Origin: Fidelibacterota bacterium
Lineage (GTDB): Bacteria; Fidelibacterota; Marinisomatia; SCGC-AAA003-L08; GCA-2689995
Assembly (NCBI GenBank): GCA_002689995.1
Contig: NZIV01000063.1
Location: 164,833-228,832, forward strand
DNA: 64,000 nt
Direction: 5' to 3'
Under the pieces are notes generated by a model that was not told the origin of the DNA, did no database searches, and worked only from the letters and a program-made list of their open reading frames with translations. Positions within the stretch are counted from its first letter, which is position 1, and every line of letters begins with the position of its first letter. The position numbers and the translations under genes are program-made. This document shows, in pieces, positions 19,606-30,590 of the stretch.

Positions 19606-20487
19606 TTGAAAAATACAATTCATATTTGGCTTTTAGCCTTTAGATTAAAAACTCTACCTGCTGCAATTGCTCCAATAATTATTGGATTATGTTATGCGTA
19701 TCAATCTGGCACATTTAAACCTATTATTGCAACTTTTACATTTATTGCAGCCATATTAATACAAATTGGAGCTAATCTTGCAAATGATGTATTTGATTTT
19801 GAAAAAGGCACCGATACAGAAGAAAGACTTGGTCCAAAGCGTGTAACACAGGCAGGATTATTACATCCTCAGCAAGTAAAAAATGCTATGATAATAATAT
19901 TTTCTTTCGCCCTTTTAATTGGCTATTATTTATCATGGGTTGGTGGCTGGCCTATTGTCCTAATTGGTAGTTTAGCTATTATATCTGGTATAGCCTATAC
20001 TGGAGGACCTTTTCCACTTGGTTATAATGGATTAGGTGATTTATTTGTATTTATATTTTTTGGAATTTTAGCTGTACCAGGGACTTATTATTTACAGGGA
20101 GGGGCTTTTTTTGACTCTATTGCAATTATTCTTGGAGCTACAATGGGATTAATGGCAGACTGTATTTTAATTGTCAATAATATACGAGATGCAGATATTG
20201 ATATAAAGACTGGTAAAAGAACTTTAGCAGTTATTTACGGAAAAACCAATTCTAAAATACAATATTCAATCTTTTCAGTTATTCCTTATTTATTACCATT
20301 TTGGATTTTCAACTATGTTATCCCAAAGCTTGCAATATTCATAGTATTGTTTAGCTTACCGATTTGTATTCATAATATAATGGATATTTGGAAAAAATCT
20401 GGTAAATCTTTGAATTTAGTATTGACAAATACTGCTCGTCTTCAATTTATTTATACCATATTATTAGCAATTGGAATTATAATTTGA
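19606..20487 (+). CDS. menA: 1,4-dihydroxy-2-naphthoate polyprenyltransferase
   Basis: UbiA fold '[31 protein letters not shown]' and '[23 protein letters not shown]'. Confidence 0.9.
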   Translation: MKNTIHIWLLAFRLKTLPAAIAPIIIGLCYAYQSGTFKPIIATFTFIAAILIQIGANLANDVFDFEKGTDTEERLGPKRVTQAGLLHPQQVKNAMIIIFSFALLIGYYLSWVGGWPIVLIGSLAIISGIAYTGGPFPLGYNGLGDLFVFIFFGILAVPGTYYLQGGAFFDSIAIILGATMGLMADCILIVNNIRDADIDIKTGKRTLAVIYGKTNSKIQYSIFSVIPYLLPFWIFNYVIPKLAIFIVLFSLPICIHNIMDIWKKSGKSLNLVLTNTARLQFIYTILLAIGIII

Positions 20488-21527
20488 TAGTATCTGGAAT
20501 AAAGTTTAGACCATATAGAATTAGATTTAAAAATGTATTTAATACGGCAATAAATAAATATGAATTTCGTGAAGGTATAATTATTGAAATTCAATCTGAT
20601 AATATTTCTGGTTTTGGCGAAACTGCACCATTGCCAAACTTTTCAAATGAAAATTTAACTGATTCTCGTCATTGTTTAGAAGGCTTTCATCTTGCATTAG
20701 AAGGAATAAACGAAGAATTTAGTCTTGAAGATTTACTCCTTTTAGCAAATGCTCAATCATTTAATAATCCATCTGCTTTATATGGTCTTGAAACAGCAAT
20801 TTATGATTTATATTCAAAAAAAAATAAAATTCCTTTTTGGAAAATATTTAGAGAATCTGTTCCTCAACAAGTTTTAGTAAATGGTTTGGAAAATGATATT
20901 GATAAAGATATTAAATTTAATGTTTATAAAATAAAATTGTTAAATACTAATATATTTGATTTAAAAGAAAAAATCAATAAAATACAGGATAAAATAGGAT
21001 TTGATTGTAAAATTAGAATTGATGCAAATGGTAGTTTAAATTTAGTCCGTGCAATTCGTATATGTAAAGAATTAGAAGAATATAATATTGATTATATCGA
21101 ACAGCCCTTACCACCAAAAGAATTAGAGGATATGGCAGAATTACGACTTCATACAGATATACCAATTGCCGTGGATGAGTCTTTAATTAATTTAGAATCT
21201 GCAAAAAAAATTATCGACTATCAATCTGCAGATATTTTCGTTATCAAACCTATGCTGGTAGGTAGTTATGAATCTTGTTTAGAAATAATAAAAATTGGTA
21301 ATGAAAATCAAATTAGTACAGTGATTACCACAACTTTAGGAACAGAAATAGAGCGTCATTCTTGTATTAACTTATCATTTATTGGGAACTTAAAACTACC
21401 ATGTGGACTAGCAACTGCAAACTTATTGGAAAATAATATCATTAAGACTCCAATAACTAAGTCAATAATTTCAAAGCCAATTGAAAGTGGGTTAGGAGTA
21501 GTACCTACTTTAATCCCCTATTTATGA
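20484..21527 (+). CDS. menC: o-succinylbenzoate synthase (enolase superfamily)
   Basis: 'KIRIDANGSLN', 'YIEQPLPPKELEDMAELRLHTDIPIAVDES', between menA and menE-like genes. Confidence 0.88.
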   Translation: MIVSGIKFRPYRIRFKNVFNTAINKYEFREGIIIEIQSDNISGFGETAPLPNFSNENLTDSRHCLEGFHLALEGINEEFSLEDLLLLANAQSFNNPSALYGLETAIYDLYSKKNKIPFWKIFRESVPQQVLVNGLENDIDKDIKFNVYKIKLLNTNIFDLKEKINKIQDKIGFDCKIRIDANGSLNLVRAIRICKELEEYNIDYIEQPLPPKELEDMAELRLHTDIPIAVDESLINLESAKKIIDYQSADIFVIKPMLVGSYESCLEIIKIGNENQISTVITTTLGTEIERHSCINLSFIGNLKLPCGLATANLLENNIIKTPITKSIISKPIESGLGVVPTLIPYL

Positions 21528-22948
21528 TTCAATTTATCACAGAAAACTTAGAAAAAAATCCAAATTTAACATTTGTTGAATTTTCAAATAGAAAATATAG
21601 TTATGAAGAATTTTTTTACCAAGTTATACATTCGGCTAGAATATTAAATAGTTATGAAATTCCACATCGAAATCTAATTGGAATACAAATTGAAAACAAT
21701 CTTGAATTTTTAATTCAATGGTTTGCTTGTAATTTTTTAGGTTTAACTTCTGTTCTTTTAAATCCAAAAGCATATGGTGAGGAACTTCAGAAATATATTG
21801 AATCTGTCCAACTAAAAACACTTATCACAAATCGAAAATCGATCGACCAATTAAGTAATTATAAATTAGATTTGATTTTTATTGAGGATTCTCCTTCAAT
21901 CTCATTATGTGGAAATGAATTAAATAAATTTAATTGGAGTGTTGATGATGTAGTTACAATTATTTTTACGAGTGGAAGCGATGGTATCCCCAAGCCAGTT
22001 GAATTAACAATATCAAATTTTACTTCATCATTTTATAGTTGGAATAGTGAAATTCAATTTGTAAATGATAAGATTATTAATTTTTTACCATTACATCATA
22101 TTTCTGGAATTTCACCAATTTTTCGTGGATTATTAAGTAAAACTCCAATTCATTTAATAAATAAATTTCAAATAAATAAATTTATTAATTATTGCAAAAT
22201 AAATCATCCTACAATTGTAAGTATGGTTCCAACAGTTATTTATAAGTTACTCAAGACGAAAGAAGGTATTGATTGCTTAAATTCTTTTAAAATGATTTTA
22301 GTTGGAGGGGGACCATCATCAAAAAATATTTTAAAAACTTGTTTAAAGCATGATATTAATATTTTTATCACTTACGGTATGACAGAAACTTGCTCAGGTA
22401 TATCTGGTTTTTGGATTAAAAATAATAAAGATAAATTAGATTCTGTAGGAAAACCATTAAAAGATGTAGTGATAACTACCAAATATACATCAGAAGAATT
22501 TTCACAAATTTGTATTAAAGGAAATATGGTTGCAAAAGGTTACTTTAAAAATAATAAATTTAATTATCAATTTAATTCAGATGATTATGGTAAATATGAT
22601 ATAGATGGATTTTTATATTTAAAACCACTTAGAAATGATAAAATTATCAGTGGCGGTGAAAATGTTAATCCAATTGATGTTGAAAATGTTATTTTAGAAA
22701 TATCTGGAATTATTGGTTGTTGTGTGGTTGGTATTGAAGATGAAGTATGGGGAGAAAAAATTATTGCTTTTATTACAAGAAAAAAAAATATCGAGGAATC
22801 TTTAGTTTTGAAACATTGTAAAAAGAGATTATTAGATTTTAAAATTCCAAAAAAAATAATCTTTTGTGTAGATTTACCTCAAAATGAACTTGGGAAAATA
22901 AATAGAAAACTAGCTAAAAAATTAATTATAAATTCCGAACACATCTAA
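21524..22948 (+). CDS. menE: o-succinylbenzoate-CoA ligase-like AMP-binding enzyme
   Basis: 'VVTIIFTSGSDGIPKPVELT', 'ITYGMTETCSG', 'LPQNELGKINRK'; position next to menC. Confidence 0.85.
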   Translation: MIQFITENLEKNPNLTFVEFSNRKYSYEEFFYQVIHSARILNSYEIPHRNLIGIQIENNLEFLIQWFACNFLGLTSVLLNPKAYGEELQKYIESVQLKTLITNRKSIDQLSNYKLDLIFIEDSPSISLCGNELNKFNWSVDDVVTIIFTSGSDGIPKPVELTISNFTSSFYSWNSEIQFVNDKIINFLPLHHISGISPIFRGLLSKTPIHLINKFQINKFINYCKINHPTIVSMVPTVIYKLLKTKEGIDCLNSFKMILVGGGPSSKNILKTCLKHDINIFITYGMTETCSGISGFWIKNNKDKLDSVGKPLKDVVITTKYTSEEFSQICIKGNMVAKGYFKNNKFNYQFNSDDYGKYDIDGFLYLKPLRNDKIISGGENVNPIDVENVILEISGIIGCCVVGIEDEVWGEKIIAFITRKKNIEESLVLKHCKKRLLDFKIPKKIIFCVDLPQNELGKINRKLAKKLIINSEHI

Positions 22949-24029
22949 AGCCATAGTGTTCTCTCAGATATTGTGCAAAAGATGTTGTTTCGCTGATAGT
23001 CGTCTGAGTAAAAGATAGGTTTTGGTAAGATCCACCTTTTAATACATAACCTTCACCAATAATATAATCTGTTGACCATTCCCAAACATTACCAGCCATA
23101 TCATATGCACCAAATGGTGATTTACTATCAAAATTTCCATTCATACCATTAAAATATCCTACTGGAGTTGTTCCTGGCTCCCAGGGATCTTCAGACTCAT
23201 CAAAGTTTGAATGGATTTCATTATTATAATTACCCCAAGGATAAATATATCCTGAAACACCGCGAGCAACTTTCTCCCATTCTGCTACTGAAGGAAGTCT
23301 CATTTTATAATTCTCTGCAAAAGCTTTCGCTCCATACCAAGAGACACCAGTTATTGGATGCTTATTATAAGACGAGTCCATTGCAATGAATTGATTTTCT
23401 TCCATAGTAATTGCGCCTAAGTGATATAAGTTAGAAGAATCACCCCACGCTATAAAATCTCTCATTGTACCATCAACTAATCCTCGAATCTTATTATCAG
23501 AAATCATAATTTCTTCAGATTCAAATGCCTCATTTAAATAAATCAAATATTGCTCTAAAGTGACTGGATACGTCATCATTTGGTAGTCATAAGAAATTTG
23601 AGATTGAACATTATCTGAATCTAAATATACTCCAGAGGGTATATTAATAAAGTCTAATGTGTTATCTACAAAGATTTCAATTTCAGTAGAAAATCCTTCA
23701 TTACCAAATTCATCCTCTCCTACTCCTTGTATAATTATACTTCCTGGTTCATAATTAATAACATCTAGCATAAAGTAAAATATATTTGGGGTAGTAAATT
23801 CAGTAGACATAATATGTTCATTAATGAAACCATTTCCAAATATTCGCAAGTTCATTTTGAATACTTGAGATTTATCACTTACTTCAAATCGAATTTCAAC
23901 AGAGTCAGAGGCAACATATCCAGCCTCAGGATAAATTAATGAGACAAAAGGACCGTCAACGTCTTGGTTGAAACTATCGCCACATCCATAGAAAAATAGA
24001 ATAGAAAAGATTGATAAAAATTTATTCAA
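22926..24029 (-). CDS. SUMF1/formylglycine-generating-enzyme-like lipoprotein
   Basis: 'PITGVSWYGAKAFAENYKMRLPSVAEWEKVARG', 'SPFGAYDMAGNVWEWSTDYI', 'GGSYQN...GFRCVRNL'; lipobox 'LFFYGCGD'. Confidence 0.88.
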   Translation of the reverse strand: MNKFLSIFSILFFYGCGDSFNQDVDGPFVSLIYPEAGYVASDSVEIRFEVSDKSQVFKMNLRIFGNGFINEHIMSTEFTTPNIFYFMLDVINYEPGSIIIQGVGEDEFGNEGFSTEIEIFVDNTLDFINIPSGVYLDSDNVQSQISYDYQMMTYPVTLEQYLIYLNEAFESEEIMISDNKIRGLVDGTMRDFIAWGDSSNLYHLGAITMEENQFIAMDSSYNKHPITGVSWYGAKAFAENYKMRLPSVAEWEKVARGVSGYIYPWGNYNNEIHSNFDESEDPWEPGTTPVGYFNGMNGNFDSKSPFGAYDMAGNVWEWSTDYIIGEGYVLKGGSYQNLSFTQTTISETTSFAQYLREHYGFRCVRNL

Positions 24030-24069
24030 AGTATATAATAATAATTTTTTAAGGTATCAAATTACGGAT

Positions 24070-25374
24070 TTATTTCTTAGGCAAAATACTTTTTTGTATG
24101 TATTTTTCAGTATACTTACGATAAAGCATTTTATGCCTATCAGACATATCTACTCGCTTACCATTTATATAGGCTATTTCTACATTTGAGCGTATATCTA
24201 AAATATCTCCATCTGAAATAAATAATGTAGCTTCTTTTCCGGGTTCTAATGAACCAACTAAGTCTGCAATACCTAAGATTTCTGCGGTTGATAGTGTTAT
24301 TGAACGAATAGCTTCATCAGATAGTAAGCCAAATGAAGCAGCCATAGCAGCATGGTAAGGTAAATTTCTTAAGTGTGGCGTCTGGAAAGAACTAGTGCTA
24401 TTTGAAATACAGAATTTTACTCCTGCTTCAAAAAGAACTTTAGGTGTTTTATAAGGTTGATCATAATCCTCGTATCTGCGCTTGGGGGTTGATAAAACAG
24501 ATTCAAAAATTATAGGGATATCTTTTTCAACTAATAAATCTGTAACTCTCCAAGCATCTTTACCTCCTAAAATAATAATTTCTATATCTTGGTTTTCAGC
24601 CCAATAAATACTTGATTCTATCTCTTTAACAGAGTTTGCTTTAATAATTAATGGAATCTCACCATTTATTACTTTTAATAACGCTTGTAATCGAGGATTT
24701 GATTTAAAATTAAAACTAAATTTATCTAATTTATTATATGCTCGTGCAGAATTAAATATTTTATCAATTTCATTTAAGGCATTTTCACGAGTTTTTTCCT
24801 GCTCTTTGATTGATTTTTTATTCCAATGACTGAAATTTAAATCCATAGATGGCCAATTTAAATTCATTGCAATAGGGTGTTTCAAGGTACAATCTTCCCA
24901 TGTCCAACCATCTAGTAACATCATAGATGATATACCTGGAATTCTTCCTGATTGTGGAATAACATGTGATAATAAAATACCATTACTTCTTGAAACAGGT
25001 ATAAGTTCAGAATCAGGGTGGTAACTAACATTAGCATTTACATTAGGATTAATTGAACCTGTTTCTGCATAATCACGAGTTGCTCTAACTGAATTTATCT
25101 CTTGCAAACCTAACGTAGAACCTGCAGAAATTAATCCAGGGTATATGTGTTTTTCTGAAACATCGATAATTTCTGTATTTGCTGGAATATCAAGTCCATA
25201 TCCGATAGCAATTATTTTACCATTATCAAAAAGTAAATCTGGTCCATAAATAGTTCCATCGCTTATAGTATGAATAATACCATTTCTTAATAATATGGGG
25301 TTAGATTGTGTCGGTCCTGGAATTTGATTAGACGAAAATAAAACTGATATAATTATAGTTAATAACTTTTTCAT
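24070..25374 (-). CDS. Amidohydrolase-family protein (apparently lacking HxH)
   Basis: 'PILLRNGIIHTISDGTIYGPDLLFDNGKIIAIG...KHIYPGLISAGS', 'STAEILGIADLVGSLEPGKEATLFISDGD'. Confidence 0.85.
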   Translation of the reverse strand: MKKLLTIIISVLFSSNQIPGPTQSNPILLRNGIIHTISDGTIYGPDLLFDNGKIIAIGYGLDIPANTEIIDVSEKHIYPGLISAGSTLGLQEINSVRATRDYAETGSINPNVNANVSYHPDSELIPVSRSNGILLSHVIPQSGRIPGISSMMLLDGWTWEDCTLKHPIAMNLNWPSMDLNFSHWNKKSIKEQEKTRENALNEIDKIFNSARAYNKLDKFSFNFKSNPRLQALLKVINGEIPLIIKANSVKEIESSIYWAENQDIEIIILGGKDAWRVTDLLVEKDIPIIFESVLSTPKRRYEDYDQPYKTPKVLFEAGVKFCISNSTSSFQTPHLRNLPYHAAMAASFGLLSDEAIRSITLSTAEILGIADLVGSLEPGKEATLFISDGDILDIRSNVEIAYINGKRVDMSDRHKMLYRKYTEKYIQKSILPKK

Positions 25375-28300
25375 CGTTCAACTCCTTCCATACATCTGTG
25401 ATTATGATGAGGCTGACCAGTATCAGGCTTTAAGTAGTTTTTGGTAGATGAATCTGCATTTTGTAAAATATACTGAATTATTTCATTACGCCATCTTTTA
25501 TCTCGGATTCTTAGTTTTTTATCTTCTTCAATTGAGAAATATTGAATTCCATCAATCCAAGTTTGTTCACATTTTGTCATCGTTGATAATGGATGCCCAG
25601 ACCAAACTACAAAATCAGCTTCTTTTCCTATTTCTAAAGAGCCGACCCATTGATCCACACCAAGTTGGATAGCAGGATTTATAGTAACGAATTTCAGAGC
25701 TTCTTGTTCGGAAACGCCACCATATTTTATTGCTTTTGCAGCCTCTAAATTCATTCTTCTTGCAAGTTCATCAGAGTCCGAATTGAAAGATACATTAACT
25801 CCCACGTTATGCATTAATGCACCATTATAAGGAATAGCATCAATTACTTCATATTTATATGCCCACCAATCACTAAAAGTAGAGGCCCCTGCTCCATGTT
25901 CGACTAATCTATCAGCTACTTTAAATCCTTCTAAAACATGTTGAAAAGTTCCAATAGTAAACCCATAATCCTCAGCAACACGTGTTAACATTAGAATCTC
26001 ATCTTGCCTATACGAATGACAGTGAATTTTTCTATCCCCGATTAAAACTTCTACTAATGCATCTAATTCTAAATCCCTTCTTGGAGGAATTAAATCAATT
26101 TCTATATTATTTTTAACTTTCTGATTGTAATTTTCCCATATTAATCTATATTCCGATGCTCTTTCAAAGGCATCTCTTAAGACTTGCTCAACCCCCATTC
26201 GAGTTTGTGGATATCTTGTTGTGTGATTATCACCCCAATTAGACTGTTTTACATTTTCACCAAGAGCAAATTTAATACCCTCTGGGGCATTCTTATATAA
26301 TAACTTTTCTGGATTTTCACCCCATTTTAATTTAATAACGGCATTTTGACCACCAATCGTATTGGCAGAACCATGTAAAATATTTACCATAGTTAGTCCA
26401 CCAGCAAGTTCTCTATAAATTGCAATATCATCGCTATCTAAGACATCTTTAATTCTTACTTCAGATGTTATAGATTGCGTCCCTTCATTTATTGCAGATG
26501 CTGCTGAATGACTATGGCAGTCTATTAATCCTGGAGTAATATGCTTCCCTCTAGCATTAACAACTACTGCATTTTTTGGCGGAATAATATTTTTATTTAT
26601 ATTGTGAATTAATCCATTTCTAACCAATAAGTCAGTTTCATATAAAATACCTTTATCAGAACTAGTCCATATTGTTGCATTTTTAACAACTACTATTTGA
26701 GGTGTAGAATGTAATTTTTCTAAACCAAAAGCTCCTTCAGGAAAAACTGTAGGAATATCATACTGTTTATTTTTAATAATTTTTTGATGTGTATCATCTT
26801 TACTATTTTTTTTTACTGCTTGCCAAGAAATTGAGTTACCATTTTTGTAGTTAAGAGTACCATTTAATTTATTTTTTAATAAATGACCTACAAATTGCGT
26901 TATACCATTAAATCCAATTGAATCAAGTTTACTTGTAAATGAAATTTGATTTTTTGAAAATTTTAAATTTTCAATTTGTATATCAATTCCATTAATTTTA
27001 AACTTCCCATTATTTTTTGAGATATGTAATTCACCAGAAAATTCTTTATTAAAAAATTCCCAGTCACCTCTGAATAAATCAAAATTATTTTGTTTTAATT
27101 TTTTTTCTTCACCACCAATCCAAACAGCTTCGATTTTAGAGTGTGAATCAAAATAATCTCCATTTGTAATAATTAAATTTGCTATAAATCCTGTTTTAAT
27201 TTGCCCAATTTTATCTTGGAGACCTAATTTTTTAGCTGGAGAAATCGTCAACGCTTTTAGAGCGGATCGTTTTTTAAGCCCGTGCTTTTTTATCATTAAA
27301 ATTAAATTCTTCCTAAAATCAGATTTTTTCTTTAAACCATCCATTGTAAATGCAAAATGGATATTATTATTTGCTAAAATCCCAGGATTTTTAGGTGCCA
27401 TGACCCAATGTTTTAATTTCTCAGTGGAGTAATTTAATGCATCTCTATGGTTTGAAACATTTGGGACTGATTCAAAATTAATAGGTAGTATAAAAAAAGA
27501 ATTTAGTTTTTTAAATTCATTTAATCTTCTATACTCATATCCTTTTGATTTAATCCAAATATTTAAATTGAATTCATTTGAAATATTAAAAGCTCTTAAA
27601 GTTGAAATTTCATCTCCAGTTTTAAATAAAAATGATCCATTTTTATTTAGATGAATTTTTAGTGATTCTAGAGCATTATTTAATTCTACAGGATCATTTT
27701 TTTCAGAAAAATTATTATAAGTTTCAATAGCTCTTTTATACCATAGTGCGTCGTAAAATGTTTGTCTCATTAATGCAATTGATCCTAATAATGAGCCTGG
27801 ATATTGATTAGAATACCAACCGTGAGTTTCAAAAGCCATTACTTGAGTTGGCTTAATATTTAGTATTGTTTGCTTTGAATTTAATAGTTTAACACTTGAA
27901 AGACCTCTAAAAATACCTTCATTTGGTACAATATGTACAGCAGTGATTCCATTTTTATGAAAATTATTTTGATCACTTTTAGTAATATATTTTGAATTAA
28001 TTGTAGAAAAGTCAGGGTGCACTTTGCTATTCCAGTGAGCTATCTGAGATGGATTAGAGTCTGGAGTAGCAACTTCAAACCATGCATCAATAAAGCCGGG
28101 ATAAATAGTTTTACCAGTCATATCAATTTCATATGCATCTAATGGAATATTGATATTAACACCGACGTTTTCAACACGTTCTCCTCTGATTATAATATGA
28201 GCATTTTCAATTAATTTATCAGGATTAATTTGGATTCTTGCATTTTTCAAAGCAAAAACATTTGGCTGACTCTCTTGTAAATTTAATACAGGTTCAATTT

Positions 28301-28382
28301 CTGCAAGTCCTGTATTACTAAAGATAAGTGCAACTAAAATATTACTAATATTTTTTAATATTTTTATCATAGAGTAATTCAT
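25371..28382 (-). CDS. Tandem double-domain amidohydrolase (degenerate N-terminal, HxH-bearing C-terminal domain)
   Basis: N-half 'GKTIYPGFIDAWFEVATPDSN' lacks HxH; C-half 'GKHITPGLIDCHSHSAASAINEG' retains it; 'FVTINPAIQLGVDQWVGSLEIGKEADFVVWSGHPLS'. Confidence 0.88.
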   Translation of the reverse strand: MNYSMIKILKNISNILVALIFSNTGLAEIEPVLNLQESQPNVFALKNARIQINPDKLIENAHIIIRGERVENVGVNINIPLDAYEIDMTGKTIYPGFIDAWFEVATPDSNPSQIAHWNSKVHPDFSTINSKYITKSDQNNFHKNGITAVHIVPNEGIFRGLSSVKLLNSKQTILNIKPTQVMAFETHGWYSNQYPGSLLGSIALMRQTFYDALWYKRAIETYNNFSEKNDPVELNNALESLKIHLNKNGSFLFKTGDEISTLRAFNISNEFNLNIWIKSKGYEYRRLNEFKKLNSFFILPINFESVPNVSNHRDALNYSTEKLKHWVMAPKNPGILANNNIHFAFTMDGLKKKSDFRKNLILMIKKHGLKKRSALKALTISPAKKLGLQDKIGQIKTGFIANLIITNGDYFDSHSKIEAVWIGGEEKKLKQNNFDLFRGDWEFFNKEFSGELHISKNNGKFKINGIDIQIENLKFSKNQISFTSKLDSIGFNGITQFVGHLLKNKLNGTLNYKNGNSISWQAVKKNSKDDTHQKIIKNKQYDIPTVFPEGAFGLEKLHSTPQIVVVKNATIWTSSDKGILYETDLLVRNGLIHNINKNIIPPKNAVVVNARGKHITPGLIDCHSHSAASAINEGTQSITSEVRIKDVLDSDDIAIYRELAGGLTMVNILHGSANTIGGQNAVIKLKWGENPEKLLYKNAPEGIKFALGENVKQSNWGDNHTTRYPQTRMGVEQVLRDAFERASEYRLIWENYNQKVKNNIEIDLIPPRRDLELDALVEVLIGDRKIHCHSYRQDEILMLTRVAEDYGFTIGTFQHVLEGFKVADRLVEHGAGASTFSDWWAYKYEVIDAIPYNGALMHNVGVNVSFNSDSDELARRMNLEAAKAIKYGGVSEQEALKFVTINPAIQLGVDQWVGSLEIGKEADFVVWSGHPLSTMTKCEQTWIDGIQYFSIEEDKKLRIRDKRWRNEIIQYILQNADSSTKNYLKPDTGQPHHNHRCMEGVER

Positions 28383-28557
28383 GTTATTTCAAATTTAGAT
28401 TTAAATGCAGGTATAAATTTATAAATTTCAAAGATGTTGTACAAACAATGTTGAATTTAATATAGTTTTATTAAATTATTTGTATTTTATAAATCTATTT
28501 CTTTTAAAAAAATACTAAAAACCAATAGATTCATACTACTGATATTTAGGATAAAAC

Positions 28558-29535
28558 ATGAATAATATTGAAAAAGTTGAAGAATTATTTTCTATAAAAT
28601 CTCATTTAGAAAATGAAATTGGTAAAGTTATAATTGGTCAAAATAAAATTATTAATCAATTATTTATTGCATTTTTGTGCAGAGGGCATGTTATGTTGGA
28701 AGGTGTCCCCGGTTTGGCTAAAACATTATTAATAAAAACATTATCAGAAGCAATGGATTTAAATTTTAGCAGGATTCAATTTACTCCTGATTTAATGCCT
28801 ACTGATATAACAGGTACTGAAGTCCTTGAAGAAGATACTACAACAGGTAAAAGGGCATTTAAATTTTTTAAAGGTCCTGTATTTGCTAATATTATTCTAG
28901 CGGATGAGATTAATAGAACCCCTCCTAAAACTCAAGCAGCTTTACTTGAAGCTATGCAGGAGAATAGAGTTACAGCAAATGGTAAGACATATACACTTGA
29001 TCAACCCTTTTTTGTGCTGGCTACTCAAAATCCAATAGAACAAGAAGGAACATATCCATTGCCTGAGGCACAATTGGATAGATTTTTATTTAAATTAACA
29101 ATTGAATATCCATCTGCCAATGAAGAAGTTGACATAGTAAAGTCGACTACAGGGATTAATAATGAAAAATTATTGGCGATTATTGGACAGAAACAATTAA
29201 TTCAATTTCAAGAATTAATTCGAAAAATACCTGTTGCTGATAATGTTATTAAATATGCGGTTAATTTTGTTCGTAAAACTAGGACAACAGATGATATTAT
29301 GCCAAAATCTATCCAGAAATTATTAGATTGGGGTGCTGGTCCTAGAGCAAGTGTTGGATTAATTTTGGCTGCAAAAGCAACTGCTGTATTGAACAATAGA
29401 ACTACACCTGATATATCAGACGTTCAGGAAATTATAAAACCTGTACTAAGACATAGAATCATTCCTAATTTTAATGCAGAATCTGAAGGAATAACGAGTG
29501 ATGATATTTTAGATTTAATACTTCAGGATAAATAG
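28558..29535 (+). CDS. MoxR-family AAA ATPase
   Basis: 'HVMLEGVPGLAKTLLIKTLSEAMDLNFSRIQFTPDLMPTDITGTEV', 'ADEINRTPPKTQAALLEAMQE', 'ATQNPIEQEGTYPLPEAQLDRF'. Confidence 0.95.
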   Translation: MNNIEKVEELFSIKSHLENEIGKVIIGQNKIINQLFIAFLCRGHVMLEGVPGLAKTLLIKTLSEAMDLNFSRIQFTPDLMPTDITGTEVLEEDTTTGKRAFKFFKGPVFANIILADEINRTPPKTQAALLEAMQENRVTANGKTYTLDQPFFVLATQNPIEQEGTYPLPEAQLDRFLFKLTIEYPSANEEVDIVKSTTGINNEKLLAIIGQKQLIQFQELIRKIPVADNVIKYAVNFVRKTRTTDDIMPKSIQKLLDWGAGPRASVGLILAAKATAVLNNRTTPDISDVQEIIKPVLRHRIIPNFNAESEGITSDDILDLILQDK

Positions 29536-30423
29536 TTGCAAAGAGATATTTTAACACCTGAGATAATATCTAAAATAGATAATTTACATTTCCGTGCAAG
29601 AAGAGTTGTTGAGGGATTCATCGTAGGGAAACATAAAAGTCCATATCATGGCTTTTCTGCTGAATTTTCAGAGCATAGAGCCTACGGACCTGGTGACGAA
29701 ATTAAGCATATTGATTGGAAATTATTCGGGAAAACAGATCGATATTATGTGAAGCAATTTGAGGAAGAAACAAATTTAAGAGCTAATTTAATTTTAGATC
29801 AAAGTAACTCCATGAGTTATGGATCTGGTCATTTAACTAAGTTAGATTTCGCCCAAACTCTACTTGCATCCATTGCATATTTAATGTTAAAACAGCAAGA
29901 TGCTGTAGGACTTACTGTTTTTGATACTGATATCAAAAAATTTATTCCACCAAGGTCAAAATCTAGTCATTTAAATGTTTTATTGTCTACATTATCTAAT
30001 TTAGACTCAGGAGGTGAAACATCGATTGCACCAATACTTCATAAAATTGCAGAAAAAATTCATAAAAGAGGGCTAATAATTTTAGTTTCAGATTTATTTG
30101 ATAATCCTAAGGAAACTTTTAATGGATTAAAACACTTCAGGCACAAAGGGCACGAGGTTGTAGTCTTTCATATATTAGATAATGAAGAAATAGAATTAAG
30201 CTTTAAAGATAGAGTGCGATTTATCGATAAAGAAACTGGTCAGAAAATTACTACAGATCCATGGCATATCAAGACATCTTATATAAAAGAAATAAAAACC
30301 TTTTGTGATTATTATAAATATAATTGCAGAAAAAATAAAATTGATTATGTTAATATATTTACAAATCAAAGCTTGGATAAAGTTATATCTGATTATTTAA
30401 TAAAAAGAAATTCTCTAAAATAA
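29536..30423 (+). CDS. DUF58 domain protein
   Basis: 'GKHKSPYHGFSAEFSEHRAYGPGDEIKHIDWKLFGKTDRYYVKQFEEETNLRANLILDQSNSM' DUF58 signature, adjacent to MoxR gene. Confidence 0.93.
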   Translation: MQRDILTPEIISKIDNLHFRARRVVEGFIVGKHKSPYHGFSAEFSEHRAYGPGDEIKHIDWKLFGKTDRYYVKQFEEETNLRANLILDQSNSMSYGSGHLTKLDFAQTLLASIAYLMLKQQDAVGLTVFDTDIKKFIPPRSKSSHLNVLLSTLSNLDSGGETSIAPILHKIAEKIHKRGLIILVSDLFDNPKETFNGLKHFRHKGHEVVVFHILDNEEIELSFKDRVRFIDKETGQKITTDPWHIKTSYIKEIKTFCDYYKYNCRKNKIDYVNIFTNQSLDKVISDYLIKRNSLK

Positions 30424-30590
30424 TATTTATTTTCATATTTATTGTGTGATTTAAGATATATGTTTCATAATCAAAAAAGGAAAATATTTTGTCCCCTTTA
30501 AATTTTTAATCTAAGTCACAAATATAAATTTTAAAACTTTCTAATTTTATTTAGGGTTTTAAATCAACTTGTAATTGGACATGATATTAT

